Part shown: piece after piece, positions 1 to 7,509 of the stretch | Position numbering within the stretch: position 1 is the stretch's first letter | How the letters are laid out: each line of letters opens with the position of its first letter | Origin: a virus | Reading direction: 5' to 3' (one strand) | Virus record (IMG/VR): IMGVR_UViG_3300005253_000652 | Location: 1-44,855 of that record | Length of the DNA stretch: 44,855 nt | Position numbers and translations under genes: made by a program | The notes under the pieces: model-generated | What the model was told of the DNA's origin: nothing | Seen by the model: the letters and a program-made list of their open reading frames with translations, nothing else | Databases searched by the model: none

Positions 1-37
1 GAAGAAACATGCGCGGGTTTTGACCCTGGATTTTAGA

Positions 38-502
38 ATGGGCAAACGAGGACCAGCACGAACCCCCACCAAGGCCTTGAAACTGGCCGGTAGCCGCCGC
101 GCGGACGAGCGCGAGGAGCACGAACCGCAGCCGCCGCCGGGTGCGCCGGACATGCCGGGCGGGTTGAGCGACGGCGCGGTGGCGGAGTGGGACCGGATGG
201 TGGCGGTGCTGGGCGACACGCCCGGGTTACTGACGAAGGTGGACGGCCCGGCGCTGGCGCTGCTGTGCCGGTCGCTGGATCGGGTGGCGAAGCTCTACAA
301 GTGGACGCTGAGGAACAAGTCGGTGGCTCAGGGCACGACTGGGCAGCCGATTCAGCACCCGAAGGTGAAGGAATACGAGCGAGAGCGGGACCACTGCGCG
401 GGTCTGCTGGGGCAGTTCGGGCTGACGCCTGCTGCGCGTTCGCGTGTGGCGGTAGCGGAGCCGAAGCGGACGACGGCCAAGGGGAGGTTCTTCACGGCAT
501 GA
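38..502 (+). CDS. terS: Terminase small subunit, P27-like
   Basis: Small terminase subunit that recognises phage DNA and recruits the large subunit at the start of packaging. The 154-aa product opens with the MGKRGPARTPT segment and a LAGSRR motif and ends with FGLTPAARSR, the signature of P27-type small terminases. ATG 38 fits the usual family N-terminus; an in-frame TTG lies at 20. The Shine-Dalgarno is weak, only a GGA at 28-30. No in-frame stop separates this gene from position 2, so if the contig is circular the HNH gene at 43987-44855 continues into it. It overlaps the next gene by ATGA. Confidence is high for the family and moderate for the start. Confidence 0.9.
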   Translation: MGKRGPARTPTKALKLAGSRRADEREEHEPQPPPGAPDMPGGLSDGAVAEWDRMVAVLGDTPGLLTKVDGPALALLCRSLDRVAKLYKWTLRNKSVAQGTTGQPIQHPKVKEYERERDHCAGLLGQFGLTPAARSRVAVAEPKRTTAKGRFFTA

Positions 503-693
503 GACGAACACTTACGACAATCTACATGGATGGCGGCACGGTGATCGTCACGGCCGACATGTTGACGGACGTAACCATTGTCGAGTTCGCGCCCGATAAG
601 CCGTGTCGGTTAGTCGTGAAGAATCCGGACGGGACCGAGTTCGTCTGCGAGTCGAACCCGGCCAGCGAGGAAGCGGAGGTGGCGGGGGCGTGA
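499..693 (+). CDS. Small hypothetical protein between terminase genes
   Basis: A 64-aa protein starting at the ATG inside the ATGA overlap with the small terminase gene and ending in a GTGA overlap with the large terminase gene. Sequence such as GGTVIVTADMLTDVTIVEF suggests a small beta-rich fold. There are no cysteines in a metal-binding pattern and no membrane segment. Its role is not recognised. Tight coupling on both sides makes it likely to be expressed with the terminase subunits. Confidence 0.7.
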   Translation: MRRTLTTIYMDGGTVIVTADMLTDVTIVEFAPDKPCRLVVKNPDGTEFVCESNPASEEAEVAGA

Positions 694-2351
694 CGATGGT
701 AGCGACGGGGCCAATCAGGGTGCGGCGACCGATGCCGCGCGACGACGCGGAGTGGCGCAAGCTGCTACGGACGCTGCCGGGCTACGACCCGTGGGCTGAC
801 GCTGGCGACTGTGTGTTCAGCCGATCGCACGCGGTGCGGGTCATCGACTTCTTCGAGACGATGCTGACGCACGTGAAGGGTGAACTGGCGGGCACGCCGT
901 TCCTGCTGGAGGACTGGCAACGGGCGTTCCTGGGCAACCTGTTCGGATGGCTGACGCCCGAGGGCGTTCGGCGCTACCAGGAGTGCCTGCTGTACGTGCC
1001 TCGGAAGAACGGCAAGACCCCGATGGCGGCCGGGATCGGGCTCTACATGCTGGCCTGCGACGGCGAGCAGGGGGCTGAGGTCTACAACCTGGCGAGCGAT
1101 CGGGACCAGGCGACGCTGGTGTACGACCACGCGAGCGGCATGGTGCGGAACGAACCCGAGTTGGCAGACCGTTTGCGGGTCTACAAGTCCACCCGTGCGA
1201 TCGTGTTCGAGGCCACGAACTCCAGTTACAAGGTCGTGCCGGCGGACGCGACGGGTGCCCACGGGTTCAACACCCACGCCGCGATCATCGACGAGCTGCA
1301 CACCCAGCCGAACAGCGAGCTTGTCCACGCCGTCACCACGTCGGTGGCGGCCCGTCGTCAGCCACTGGTGCTGTACTTGACGACCGCGGACTACGACCAG
1401 GAGAGCGTGTGCAACGACAAGCACCGCTACGCCTGCTCTGTGCGGGATGGCACGGTCGAGGACCGCCGGTTCCTGCCGGTGATCTACGAGATGCCCCGCG
1501 ATGCAGACTGGACCGACATGGCGGAGTTGGAGAAGGCGAACCCGAACCTTGGCGTGTCGGTGAAGCGGAACTACATCGAGCGTGCGCTTCAGCAGGCCAA
1601 GGACGATCCGGTCTACGAAAACGAGTTCAAGCGGCTGCATGGGAACATGAAGACCGAGCAGGCCGTGCGCTGGATCCAGCTCGACAAGTGGGACGCCTGC
1701 GACGGGGCTGTGGCGGACGAGGAGTTGAAGGGCTGCCCGTGCTGGCTGGGCATCGACCTGTCCAGCACGCACGATATCACGGCCGTCTGCGCGGTCTGGC
1801 AGTTGCCAGAGGAGCAGTTCGCAACCCGCTGGTGGTTCTGGGTGCCGACTGACACGATGGAGCGACGCGCCCGCGACGACCACGCGCCGTACGTGGTGTG
1901 GCAGCGGGACGGGCTGATCGAGCAGACCGAGGGCGCGGTGGTGGACTACGGCCGGGTGCGTGATGTCGTGGTGCAACTCGGCAAGGACCACGCGGTGCAG
2001 TCGATCGCGATCGATCCGTATAACGCGACGATGCTCGCCACCCAGTTGTCCGAGGAGGATGGCTTCGAGGTCGAGTTCTTCCGGCAGGGTTACCTGTCGA
2101 TGAGCCCGGCGTGCAAGACGATGGACCGGATCGTGGGCGCCCGGAGACTGCGGCACGGCGGCAACCCGGTCGCGCGCTGGATGGCGAGCAATGTGGCGAT
2201 CACGATGGACCCGGCGGAGAACATCAAGATGGTGAAGGACAAGTCGTACGGTCGTATCGACGGGATCGTGGCGCTGGTGATGGCGCTGGACCGGGCGGAG
2301 AATGCGGACGCCTGGGTGAACCCGTGGGGCGAGGAGGGTGCGTCATTCTGA
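690..2351 (+). CDS. terL: Terminase large subunit (ATPase-nuclease)
   Basis: Packaging motor that translocates DNA into the prohead and cuts it. The 553-aa protein has an N-terminal ATPase with a variant Walker A PRKNGKT at about 104-110 and Walker B AIIDE at about 198-202. The C-terminal RNase H-like nuclease has candidate acidic metal ligands D356 (in LGIDLSS), D442 (in AIDPYN) and D524 (in GRIDGI). The length and motifs fit the HK97-like, COG4626-type terminases. GTG 690 is preferred because it overlaps the previous stop (GTGA) and lies 10 nt after GGAGG at 675-679; ATG 696 is the alternative. Confidence 0.95.
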   Translation: MTMVATGPIRVRRPMPRDDAEWRKLLRTLPGYDPWADAGDCVFSRSHAVRVIDFFETMLTHVKGELAGTPFLLEDWQRAFLGNLFGWLTPEGVRRYQECLLYVPRKNGKTPMAAGIGLYMLACDGEQGAEVYNLASDRDQATLVYDHASGMVRNEPELADRLRVYKSTRAIVFEATNSSYKVVPADATGAHGFNTHAAIIDELHTQPNSELVHAVTTSVAARRQPLVLYLTTADYDQESVCNDKHRYACSVRDGTVEDRRFLPVIYEMPRDADWTDMAELEKANPNLGVSVKRNYIERALQQAKDDPVYENEFKRLHGNMKTEQAVRWIQLDKWDACDGAVADEELKGCPCWLGIDLSSTHDITAVCAVWQLPEEQFATRWWFWVPTDTMERRARDDHAPYVVWQRDGLIEQTEGAVVDYGRVRDVVVQLGKDHAVQSIAIDPYNATMLATQLSEEDGFEVEFFRQGYLSMSPACKTMDRIVGARRLRHGGNPVARWMASNVAITMDPAENIKMVKDKSYGRIDGIVALVMALDRAENADAWVNPWGEEGASF

Positions 2352-2503
2352 ACAAAGTGGCGAGGCTGGTGTGGGCGGTGGCGGCGGTGGGGCTGATCGT
2401 CGCGGGTGTGTGGCAATGGTCGCCGCCCGCCGCGATGGTCACGCTGGGCTGCCTGATGTTGGCCGACGTGGTTGTGGGGGGTAGACGACATGATTCTGGA
2501 TAG
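2348..2503 (+). CDS. Small membrane protein between terminase and portal
   Basis: An open frame of about 51 residues (LNKVARLVWAVAAVGLIVAG...) with one or two hydrophobic segments followed by a charged GGRRHDSG tail. The start is uncertain: CTG 2348 lies 9 nt after GGAGGG, and GTG 2357 is the first conventional codon. It overlaps the portal start. Function is unknown. The hydrophobic profile and the fit between two virion genes argue that it is real, but the lack of a clear start lowers confidence. Confidence 0.45.
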   Translation: MNKVARLVWAVAAVGLIVAGVWQWSPPAAMVTLGCLMLADVVVGGRRHDSG

Positions 2504-4214
2504 CATCCTGGCGGCGTTCGGCCCGGCGAGCGACTTCGTGAACCCGCAGGCGTGGCTGACGGACTGGTCCGGCGGGCCTCTGTCGGGCGCCGGGGTGAAC
2601 GTGTCGCCCGACTCGGCGATGGCGCTCCCGGCCTACTACGCCTGCGTGCGGGTGATCTCTGAGGACGTGGCGAAGCTGCCGCTGATTACGTACGAGCGGC
2701 TGGAGGGTGGCGGTAAGGACCGGGCGCTGGAGCACCCGAACTACAAGCTGCTGCACGACTCGCCGAACCCAGAGATGACTGCGATGTCGTTCCGCGAGGT
2801 GATGACCTCGTGGGCGATGGGCTACCACGGCGGGTATGCCGAGATCGAAGCCGACAGGCAGGGCCGCGCGCTGGCACTATGGCCGATCCACCCGACGCGG
2901 GTGACGCCGAAGCGGGACGCGAGCGGGGTGCTGTTCTACGAGGTCCGCGTAGCGGATGTCAAGAAGCTGGACGGCACGAGCATGGGGGGCACGCCCGTGC
3001 CGTTCCCGGCTGCGTCGATGCTGCACATTCACGGGCTTGGCAGCAACGGGATCACCGGCTTTCCTATGTCTGCGATCGGCCGCGAGGCGATCGGTATCGG
3101 GCTCGGGCAGCAGGAATACCGCGGCGAGTTCTTCAGGAATGGGGCCATGCCGGGCGCTGCGTACACGCCGCCCAAGATGGTGAGCCATGACGACAAGAAG
3201 ACGATGCGCGCCGCGTGGGCCAGGACGTTCGGGATGGGCGGCGATCGGCAGGGGCTCGCGGTATTGGACCCCGGCTCAACGCTGACGACGTTCTCGATCG
3301 ACCCCAAGAAGGCGCAGATGATCGAGGCGGGCCAGTACACGGTCGAGGACATCGCCCGGCTGTTCCGTATGCCACCGCACAAGATCCAGCATCTGCTGCG
3401 CGCGACGTTCAGCAACATCATCGAACAGTCTTTGGAATATGTAACCGATACGCTGCAGCCTTGGCTGGTGCGGTGGGAGCAAGAGATCGCCCGCAAGCTG
3501 TTCGCACGCTCGGCCGACACGCGGTTCTTTGCAGAGCATCTGGTGGACGGGTTGCTACGTGGTAAGCCATCAGAGCGTGCCGCGGCGAATCAGATCCAGC
3601 TTATGAATGGCGTGCTGACGATCGACGAGTGGCGGGCGCAGGAGAATCGCAACGCGCTCGACGACGATCTGGGTGGCAAGCACTACATTCTGAGCACGCT
3701 GAAGGCCGTGGAGGACGAGGACGACGAGCCCGAGGAGCCGGTGCCACCCCCGTTCGACCCGCCGCAACCGCCACCGGGCGAGGAACCGGACGAGGATGAG
3801 GACGGCGCACAGGACCGGGCCGCGACGTTCGCGCTGTTCGAGGACACGTTCGCGCGCATAATCGGCAAGGAAGTGAAGGCGATGCGGCGTCTGGCGACGA
3901 AGCACGCGGGCGACGCGACGGCGTTCGGCAACGCGGTGACTGCGTTCTACCTTCGTCACAAGGGCATGGTAGCGGCGGAGTGCGGGAAGGTGGCGGACAT
4001 CGAGACGGGGCGGTTCGGGGGTGTAGCCGACCGCGACGCGATCAACTCGTTTGCCGAGTGGCACGCTGACGCGGCATCGCAGCGTATTCGCATCGCGTTC
4101 ACCAATGCCACCGTGGGTAGCGAGTTGGAATTGTGGAACAGCGAGACGGTGGATAGCCGAGCACGGTCACTGTGCTGCCTTATATTCAGGAGACACGACA
4201 ATGGATCGGAATAG
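2490..4214 (+). CDS. Portal protein, HK97 gp3-like
   Basis: Forms the dodecameric ring at the unique capsid vertex through which DNA enters and leaves. The 574-aa protein carries the family's AYYACVRVISEDVAKLP segment near residue 45, then LHDSPNPEMT and the WPIHPTRV region, and the SLEYVTDTLQPWL segment near 315. Residues about 410-440 form a proline/acid-rich linker (PPPFDPPQPPPG followed by a D/E run), and about 130 further residues follow. This tail makes the protein longer than a typical ~400-aa gp3-type portal. ATG 2490 is chosen over GTG 2472 because of the preceding G-rich ribosome site. It overlaps the protease gene by 14 nt. Confidence 0.93.
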   Translation: MILDSILAAFGPASDFVNPQAWLTDWSGGPLSGAGVNVSPDSAMALPAYYACVRVISEDVAKLPLITYERLEGGGKDRALEHPNYKLLHDSPNPEMTAMSFREVMTSWAMGYHGGYAEIEADRQGRALALWPIHPTRVTPKRDASGVLFYEVRVADVKKLDGTSMGGTPVPFPAASMLHIHGLGSNGITGFPMSAIGREAIGIGLGQQEYRGEFFRNGAMPGAAYTPPKMVSHDDKKTMRAAWARTFGMGGDRQGLAVLDPGSTLTTFSIDPKKAQMIEAGQYTVEDIARLFRMPPHKIQHLLRATFSNIIEQSLEYVTDTLQPWLVRWEQEIARKLFARSADTRFFAEHLVDGLLRGKPSERAAANQIQLMNGVLTIDEWRAQENRNALDDDLGGKHYILSTLKAVEDEDDEPEEPVPPPFDPPQPPPGEEPDEDEDGAQDRAATFALFEDTFARIIGKEVKAMRRLATKHAGDATAFGNAVTAFYLRHKGMVAAECGKVADIETGRFGGVADRDAINSFAEWHADAASQRIRIAFTNATVGSELELWNSETVDSRARSLCCLIFRRHDNGSE

Positions 4215-5079
4215 ATGCGGGCACCTGCACATGGGGCCGTGGCTGGTGGAGTGGGGCTGGATGGACCGGGCCGTCGCAGTCTTCAAGGCGGGCGGCACGC
4301 TGGCGGTGGCCGACATAGAGGAGGAGGACGAGGGCGAAGCGCGGACCCAGACTGTGGCGGGTGTCGCCGTCATCGGCATCGTTGGATTCATGTCCAAGGG
4401 CGTCAGTTCAATGGGTGGTACGAGTACACTGGCGGTGCGCGACGCGGTACGTTCGGCCACGAAGGATCCGGCCGTCGAGGCAATCGTGCTGCTTATCGAC
4501 TCGCCCGGTGGGACCGCGGCGGGCAACCAGGAACTAGCGGACGACATCGCGGCTGCTGTTGCGGCCAAGCCGGTGCTGACACACTTCGACGACGTGGGCG
4601 CGTCGGCGGCGTTCTGGGTCGGCGCGATGGCTGGGATCGGCAACGTGTCCGCCAACGCCTCCGCGCTGGTCGGGTCGATCGGCACCATCATGTCAATCGA
4701 GGATACGTCCGGCCAGTTCGAGAAAGAGGGGATCGTGGCGCACCACCTGACGAGCGACGGCGCCAGTATGAAGGCGGCGGGCGGTGAGGGGACCGAGATC
4801 ACCGACGAGCAACTGGCGTACTTCCAAGGGATCATCGACGCCTTTGGTGCGACGTTCGTGAACTCAGTAGCCAACGCCCGCGGTCTGGACCCGGCGGACA
4901 TCCGGGCGCTCGACGGGCGCGTACTGCTCGCGAAGGACGCGCTGGCTGCGGGGCTGATCGACCACGTGCGCTCCTTCGAGGACACGATCGACGCGGCGCG
5001 CGGGCTGGCACGGGCGCGGCAGAACGACCGTCGCCAGCAGCAGTCGAACCGGAACCGGCTGCGGTTGGGCGGGGTATAA
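4201..5079 (+). CDS. Head maturation protease, S49/SppA family
   Basis: Serine protease expected to process the capsid or scaffold during prohead maturation. The 292-aa protein has the SppA/ClpP-like core: DSPGG at 100-104, the nucleophile region GAS with Ser135, GSIG at 158-161, and a candidate general base Lys191 in ASMKAAG. The Ser-Lys spacing of 56 residues is close to that of bacterial SppA. ATG 4201 follows AGGAGA with 7-nt spacing. Capsid residues before about 105 (upstream of the conserved fold) may be its substrate, since no separate scaffold gene is seen. Confidence 0.9.
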   Translation: MDRNRCGHLHMGPWLVEWGWMDRAVAVFKAGGTLAVADIEEEDEGEARTQTVAGVAVIGIVGFMSKGVSSMGGTSTLAVRDAVRSATKDPAVEAIVLLIDSPGGTAAGNQELADDIAAAVAAKPVLTHFDDVGASAAFWVGAMAGIGNVSANASALVGSIGTIMSIEDTSGQFEKEGIVAHHLTSDGASMKAAGGEGTEITDEQLAYFQGIIDAFGATFVNSVANARGLDPADIRALDGRVLLAKDALAAGLIDHVRSFEDTIDAARGLARARQNDRRQQQSNRNRLRLGGV

Positions 5080-5085
5080 TCTGGC

Positions 5086-5280
5086 ATGCCCAAAGCCAAG
5101 CTGAAGAAATGCGAACGCTGTCGTCGGATGGAGGTCTCCTATCCTGGCGATCGCTATTGCTACGGGTGTGGTCAGACTGTTCTGTCGAACCACACGAGGG
5201 CTGGCACGGTTGACCATCGAGGGTGTGTGACACAGCGCGGTGACGGGAGCGTGCTGTACAACTCTCGCCAGCATCGCTGA
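5086..5280 (+). CDS. Small zinc-ribbon protein
   Basis: A 64-aa basic protein with two CxxC pairs (CERC near residue 9 and CYGC near residue 25), consistent with a zinc ribbon, followed by a histidine- and arginine-containing tail. It lies 6 nt after the protease gene and before the capsid promoter. Function is unknown; zinc ribbons of this size often bind nucleic acid or act as adaptors. A TATAAT string at 5075-5080 lies just upstream but has no matching -35. Confidence 0.65.
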   Translation: MPKAKLKKCERCRRMEVSYPGDRYCYGCGQTVLSNHTRAGTVDHRGCVTQRGDGSVLYNSRQHR

Positions 5281-5296
5281 ACCGCTCTGCGGACGC

Positions 5297-5325
5297 TTGA
5301 AACCGGCGACGCGCGCGCCTATACT
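5297..5325 (+). promoter_or_regulatory. Promoter of the major capsid gene
   Basis: TTGAAA at 5297-5302, a 17-nt spacer and TATACT at 5320-5325: five of six matches to consensus in each box. It sits in the only long gap of the head module and points at the capsid gene. Predicted transcription start is near 5332-5333, giving a leader of about 207 nt. Confidence 0.7.
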
Positions 5326-5332
5326 TGGTACG

Positions 5333-5346
5333 GCGGCTTCGGCCGC
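5333..5346 (+). promoter_or_regulatory. UUCG-capped hairpin at the predicted capsid mRNA 5' end
   Basis: GCGGC-TTCG-GCCGC forms a perfect 5-bp stem closed by a very stable UUCG tetraloop. It begins at or within one base of the predicted transcription start, so the mRNA 5' end would be double-stranded. By analogy with known 5' stem-loops it could protect the abundant capsid transcript from 5'-end-dependent decay. Confidence 0.5.
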
Positions 5347-5360
5347 ATTACGAACTTGCT

Positions 5361-5387
5361 CGTCAGGAATAGTAAACTAGCCTGACG
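5361..5387 (+). promoter_or_regulatory. Inverted repeat in the capsid leader
   Basis: CGTCAGG at 5361-5367 pairs with CCTGACG at 5381-5387 around a 13-nt A/T-rich centre that itself contains TAGT/ACTA. It is a 7-bp dyad within the untranslated leader. It could be an RNA hairpin or a protein-binding site; no T-tract follows, so it is not a classical terminator. Confidence 0.4.
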
Positions 5388-5467
5388 GGCTTAGTGCCCC
5401 GGCGCTGGCGGCCCTGAGAGACCGCGAGAGAGTCGGGCTTAGAGCGGGTTGGCGGTCCTGAGCGACC
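5386..5467 (+). repeat. Tandem imperfect direct repeat in the capsid leader
   Basis: Two copies, 5386-5423 and 5434-5467. Both begin CGGGCTTAG and both contain TGGCGG(C/T)CCTGAG followed by (A/C)GACC, with a diverged middle. Each copy can form small hairpins (GGGC/GCCC in the first, GGTC/GACC in the second). The repeat is noncoding. Confidence 0.55.
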
Positions 5468-5494
5468 AAGCGGCCTGCCGAGCTTCGAGTAAGA

Positions 5495-5518
5495 CCAGTC
5501 CCGACATGTCGGGACTGG
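5495..5518. promoter_or_regulatory. Perfect 24-bp palindrome upstream of the capsid gene
   Basis: Each half is CCAGTCCCGACA and its exact complement, with no unpaired centre. It ends 21 bp before the capsid ATG. As DNA it could bind a dimeric regulator; as RNA it could form a 10-bp stem and regulate ribosome access. It lacks the T-run of a terminator. Confidence 0.5.
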
Positions 5519-5539
5519 CGCGGCATTGGGGCATTTCAC

Positions 5540-6925
5540 ATGACATCCCAAGAATTGCGCGAGCGCGCTGTGTGCGCGCACGCAGAGGCTGAGGCCATCC
5601 AGGCCACGGCCGAGGGTGAGGACAGGATCCTCACCGAGGACGAGCAGTCGCAGTTTGACGCCAAGCTTGCCGACCAGAAGGCGCTGTTGAATCGCGCCGA
5701 CCTGTCTGACAAGGTGGCGGCCGGGGCTGCGACCCTGAAGGAATCACAAGGGCGGAGGGTACCGGCCGGTGCCGACCTCCACATCGACGCATCGGGTCTC
5801 GACGACCTGAAGGCGGGCGACATCACGGGCGTGCGAGAGCGACTGGCAGACGATCCCAAGCTGGGCTTCGTCGGGCTGGGCGACTTCGCGACGGCGGTGA
5901 AGTCCGCGTACTCGCCCAACGCTGGGCAGGACATGGACCACCGGCTGCAGATCGGTGCAGCGGTCTCTGGACTGTCGCAGGGCACGGGCTCGGACGGCGG
6001 CTTCCTGCTCCCACCCGAGTTCTCGACCACCATCTGGGACGGGATGAACCGCGAGCCGGACAACATGCTCGCGCGCACGGACCAGTTCACGGTGACCGGT
6101 GAGTCGCTGACGTTCCCGGCCAACGCTGAGACGAGCAGAGCGACGGGTAGCCGTTGGGGCGGCATCCAGGGCTACTGGATCGCCGAAGCGGCACAGGTCA
6201 CAAAGAGCAAGCCGAAGCTGCGCCAGGTCAAGATCGAGCCGCAGCAGTTGGCGGTGCTGGTGTACGCGACGGACAAGTTGCTCAACGCATCCGGTCCGGC
6301 GCTGACCCAGTGGCTGACCCGCGCGGCCACGACTGAGATCAACTTCCTTGTGGGAAACTCGATCCTGGCTGGCGACGGCGTGGGCAAGCCGGTGGGCATC
6401 ATCGGCCACGCCTCGACCGTGAGTGTTGCGAAGGAAACGGCTGGTGGCGCGCAGGGCACCGCCACGATCGTCAAGGAGAACATCGACAAGATGTGGTCGC
6501 GGTGTCACGCGAACGCGCGCGGCAATGCGGTCTGGTTCATCAACCAGGATTGCGAGCCGCAGCTTGAGCAGTTGGCGGCGGACGTTGGCACCGGCGGCGT
6601 GCCGGTCTACCTGCCCGCGGGCGGGATCACGGACACTCCGAACGCTCGGCTGAAGGGCCGTCCGGTCGTGGTGTCTGAGTTCTGCAAGACGGTCGGGACG
6701 GTCGGGGACATCATCCTCGCCGATCTCCAGGCGTACCTCACGGGCGTCAGGGGTGGAATCGACACAGCGATGTCGATGCACCTGCGATTCGACTACCTCG
6801 AATCGGTGTTCCGCTTCGTGTTCGCTGTGGATGGGCAGCCGTGGCTAGCGTCGAAGATCACCCCGTTCAACGGCGGGTCAACCAAAACACTGTCACCGTT
6901 CGTGACACTGGCGACGAGGGCGTAA
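5540..6925 (+). CDS. Major capsid protein, HK97 fold
   Basis: Forms the icosahedral shell. The 461-aa protein has an N-terminal helical, charged region (about 1-105, rich in E, A, Q and K) resembling the HK97 delta/scaffold domain. The conserved region then starts near GTGSDGGFLLPPEF (about 147-160) and continues with the SRWGG..YWIAEAAQVTKSKPK, LLVYATDKLL-like and AGDGVGKPVGI segments typical of HK97-type capsids. The upstream S49 protease probably removes the N-terminal domain. The start codon is preceded only by a weak G-run, so control may lie in the structured leader and the dedicated promoter. Confidence 0.95.
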   Translation: MTSQELRERAVCAHAEAEAIQATAEGEDRILTEDEQSQFDAKLADQKALLNRADLSDKVAAGAATLKESQGRRVPAGADLHIDASGLDDLKAGDITGVRERLADDPKLGFVGLGDFATAVKSAYSPNAGQDMDHRLQIGAAVSGLSQGTGSDGGFLLPPEFSTTIWDGMNREPDNMLARTDQFTVTGESLTFPANAETSRATGSRWGGIQGYWIAEAAQVTKSKPKLRQVKIEPQQLAVLVYATDKLLNASGPALTQWLTRAATTEINFLVGNSILAGDGVGKPVGIIGHASTVSVAKETAGGAQGTATIVKENIDKMWSRCHANARGNAVWFINQDCEPQLEQLAADVGTGGVPVYLPAGGITDTPNARLKGRPVVVSEFCKTVGTVGDIILADLQAYLTGVRGGIDTAMSMHLRFDYLESVFRFVFAVDGQPWLASKITPFNGGSTKTLSPFVTLATRA

Positions 6926-6927
6926 TC

Positions 6928-7440
6928 ATGGGAAAGATCGTAGAACAAATCCAGGTGATTGACTGGACCGGCGTGGGCACGATTGACATCGACACCGACC
7001 GGGTGCTTGATTACATCGACGTGCGCAACTACAGACGTGCGCTGGTGATCTTCAACTCGCCCGCCGGTACAGCCGCGGACGACTGGAACTTCACAGTGCG
7101 GCAGGCGGACACCATCTCGGGTGGCAACGTCAAGGACTACGACGTGATATCGGAGTACTGGACGAAGCAGGCCGCAACGAACCTGTTGAGCACCGAGATA
7201 TTCACGCGCTCGACCCAGACGGCCGACGCGCTGGTGTCGGGCGACGCGACATCTGCGGAGGAGGTCGGACTGCTCTTGCTGGACTTCGACTTCACGCTGA
7301 TGGACACGGCCAACGGGTTTGTGTTCCTTGGCGGCGCCATCACACAGGACGCATCGAACGCGGCCCAGGTATGCGCGTGCAACCTGATGCTGTACGAACC
7401 GCGTTATCCGCAGGCGATCACCGTGACGGCGATCGCGTAA
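6928..7440 (+). CDS. Putative head-associated structural protein
   Basis: A 170-aa protein 2 nt after the capsid gene, with GAGGG at 6916-6920 as ribosome site. It is beta-rich and acidic, with no recognised catalytic motif. The segments RRALVIFNSPAGTAADDW and LLLLDFDFTLMDTANGF suggest a compact beta-sandwich. Placement directly after the capsid gene, and ahead of other decoration-like genes, suggests a capsid-binding or head-completion role. That is inference from position only. Confidence 0.6.
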   Translation: MGKIVEQIQVIDWTGVGTIDIDTDRVLDYIDVRNYRRALVIFNSPAGTAADDWNFTVRQADTISGGNVKDYDVISEYWTKQAATNLLSTEIFTRSTQTADALVSGDATSAEEVGLLLLDFDFTLMDTANGFVFLGGAITQDASNAAQVCACNLMLYEPRYPQAITVTAIA

Positions 7441-7456
7441 CTCTGAACCCTGGAGT

Positions 7457-7480
7457 GCCCGCCTCAATCGTGGGGCGGGC
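7457..7480 (+). terminator. GC-rich stem-loop after the capsid-associated gene
   Basis: GCCCGCC at 7457-7463 pairs with GGCGGGC at 7474-7480 around a 10-nt loop. It is followed by CGCGTTC rather than a T-run, so it may be a partial terminator, an mRNA 3'-end stabiliser or a processing boundary that sets transcript ratios. Confidence 0.45.
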
Positions 7481-7509
7481 GCGTTCAACACAGGAAGGAA
7501 TGCAAGGAA

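Noticed and set aside
20-39. TTGACC and TAGAAT near the left end as a terminase promoter.
   Set aside because: The boxes are only 8 bp apart, and TAGAAT overlaps the start codon; the segment is probably coding in the HNH-terminase frame.
765-2156. Long reverse-strand ORF opposite the large terminase (463 aa), and similar ones opposite the tape measure (13770-15392) and methyltransferase (29497-31179).
   Set aside because: They mirror the codon structure of strongly supported forward genes, are rich in His/Arg/Val typical of antisense frames in G+C-rich DNA, and lack ribosome sites or family motifs.
5075-5080. TATAAT just before the zinc-ribbon gene as a promoter.
   Set aside because: No TTGACA-like hexamer lies 15-19 bp upstream and the string overlaps the protease stop codon; the better promoter is at 5297-5325.
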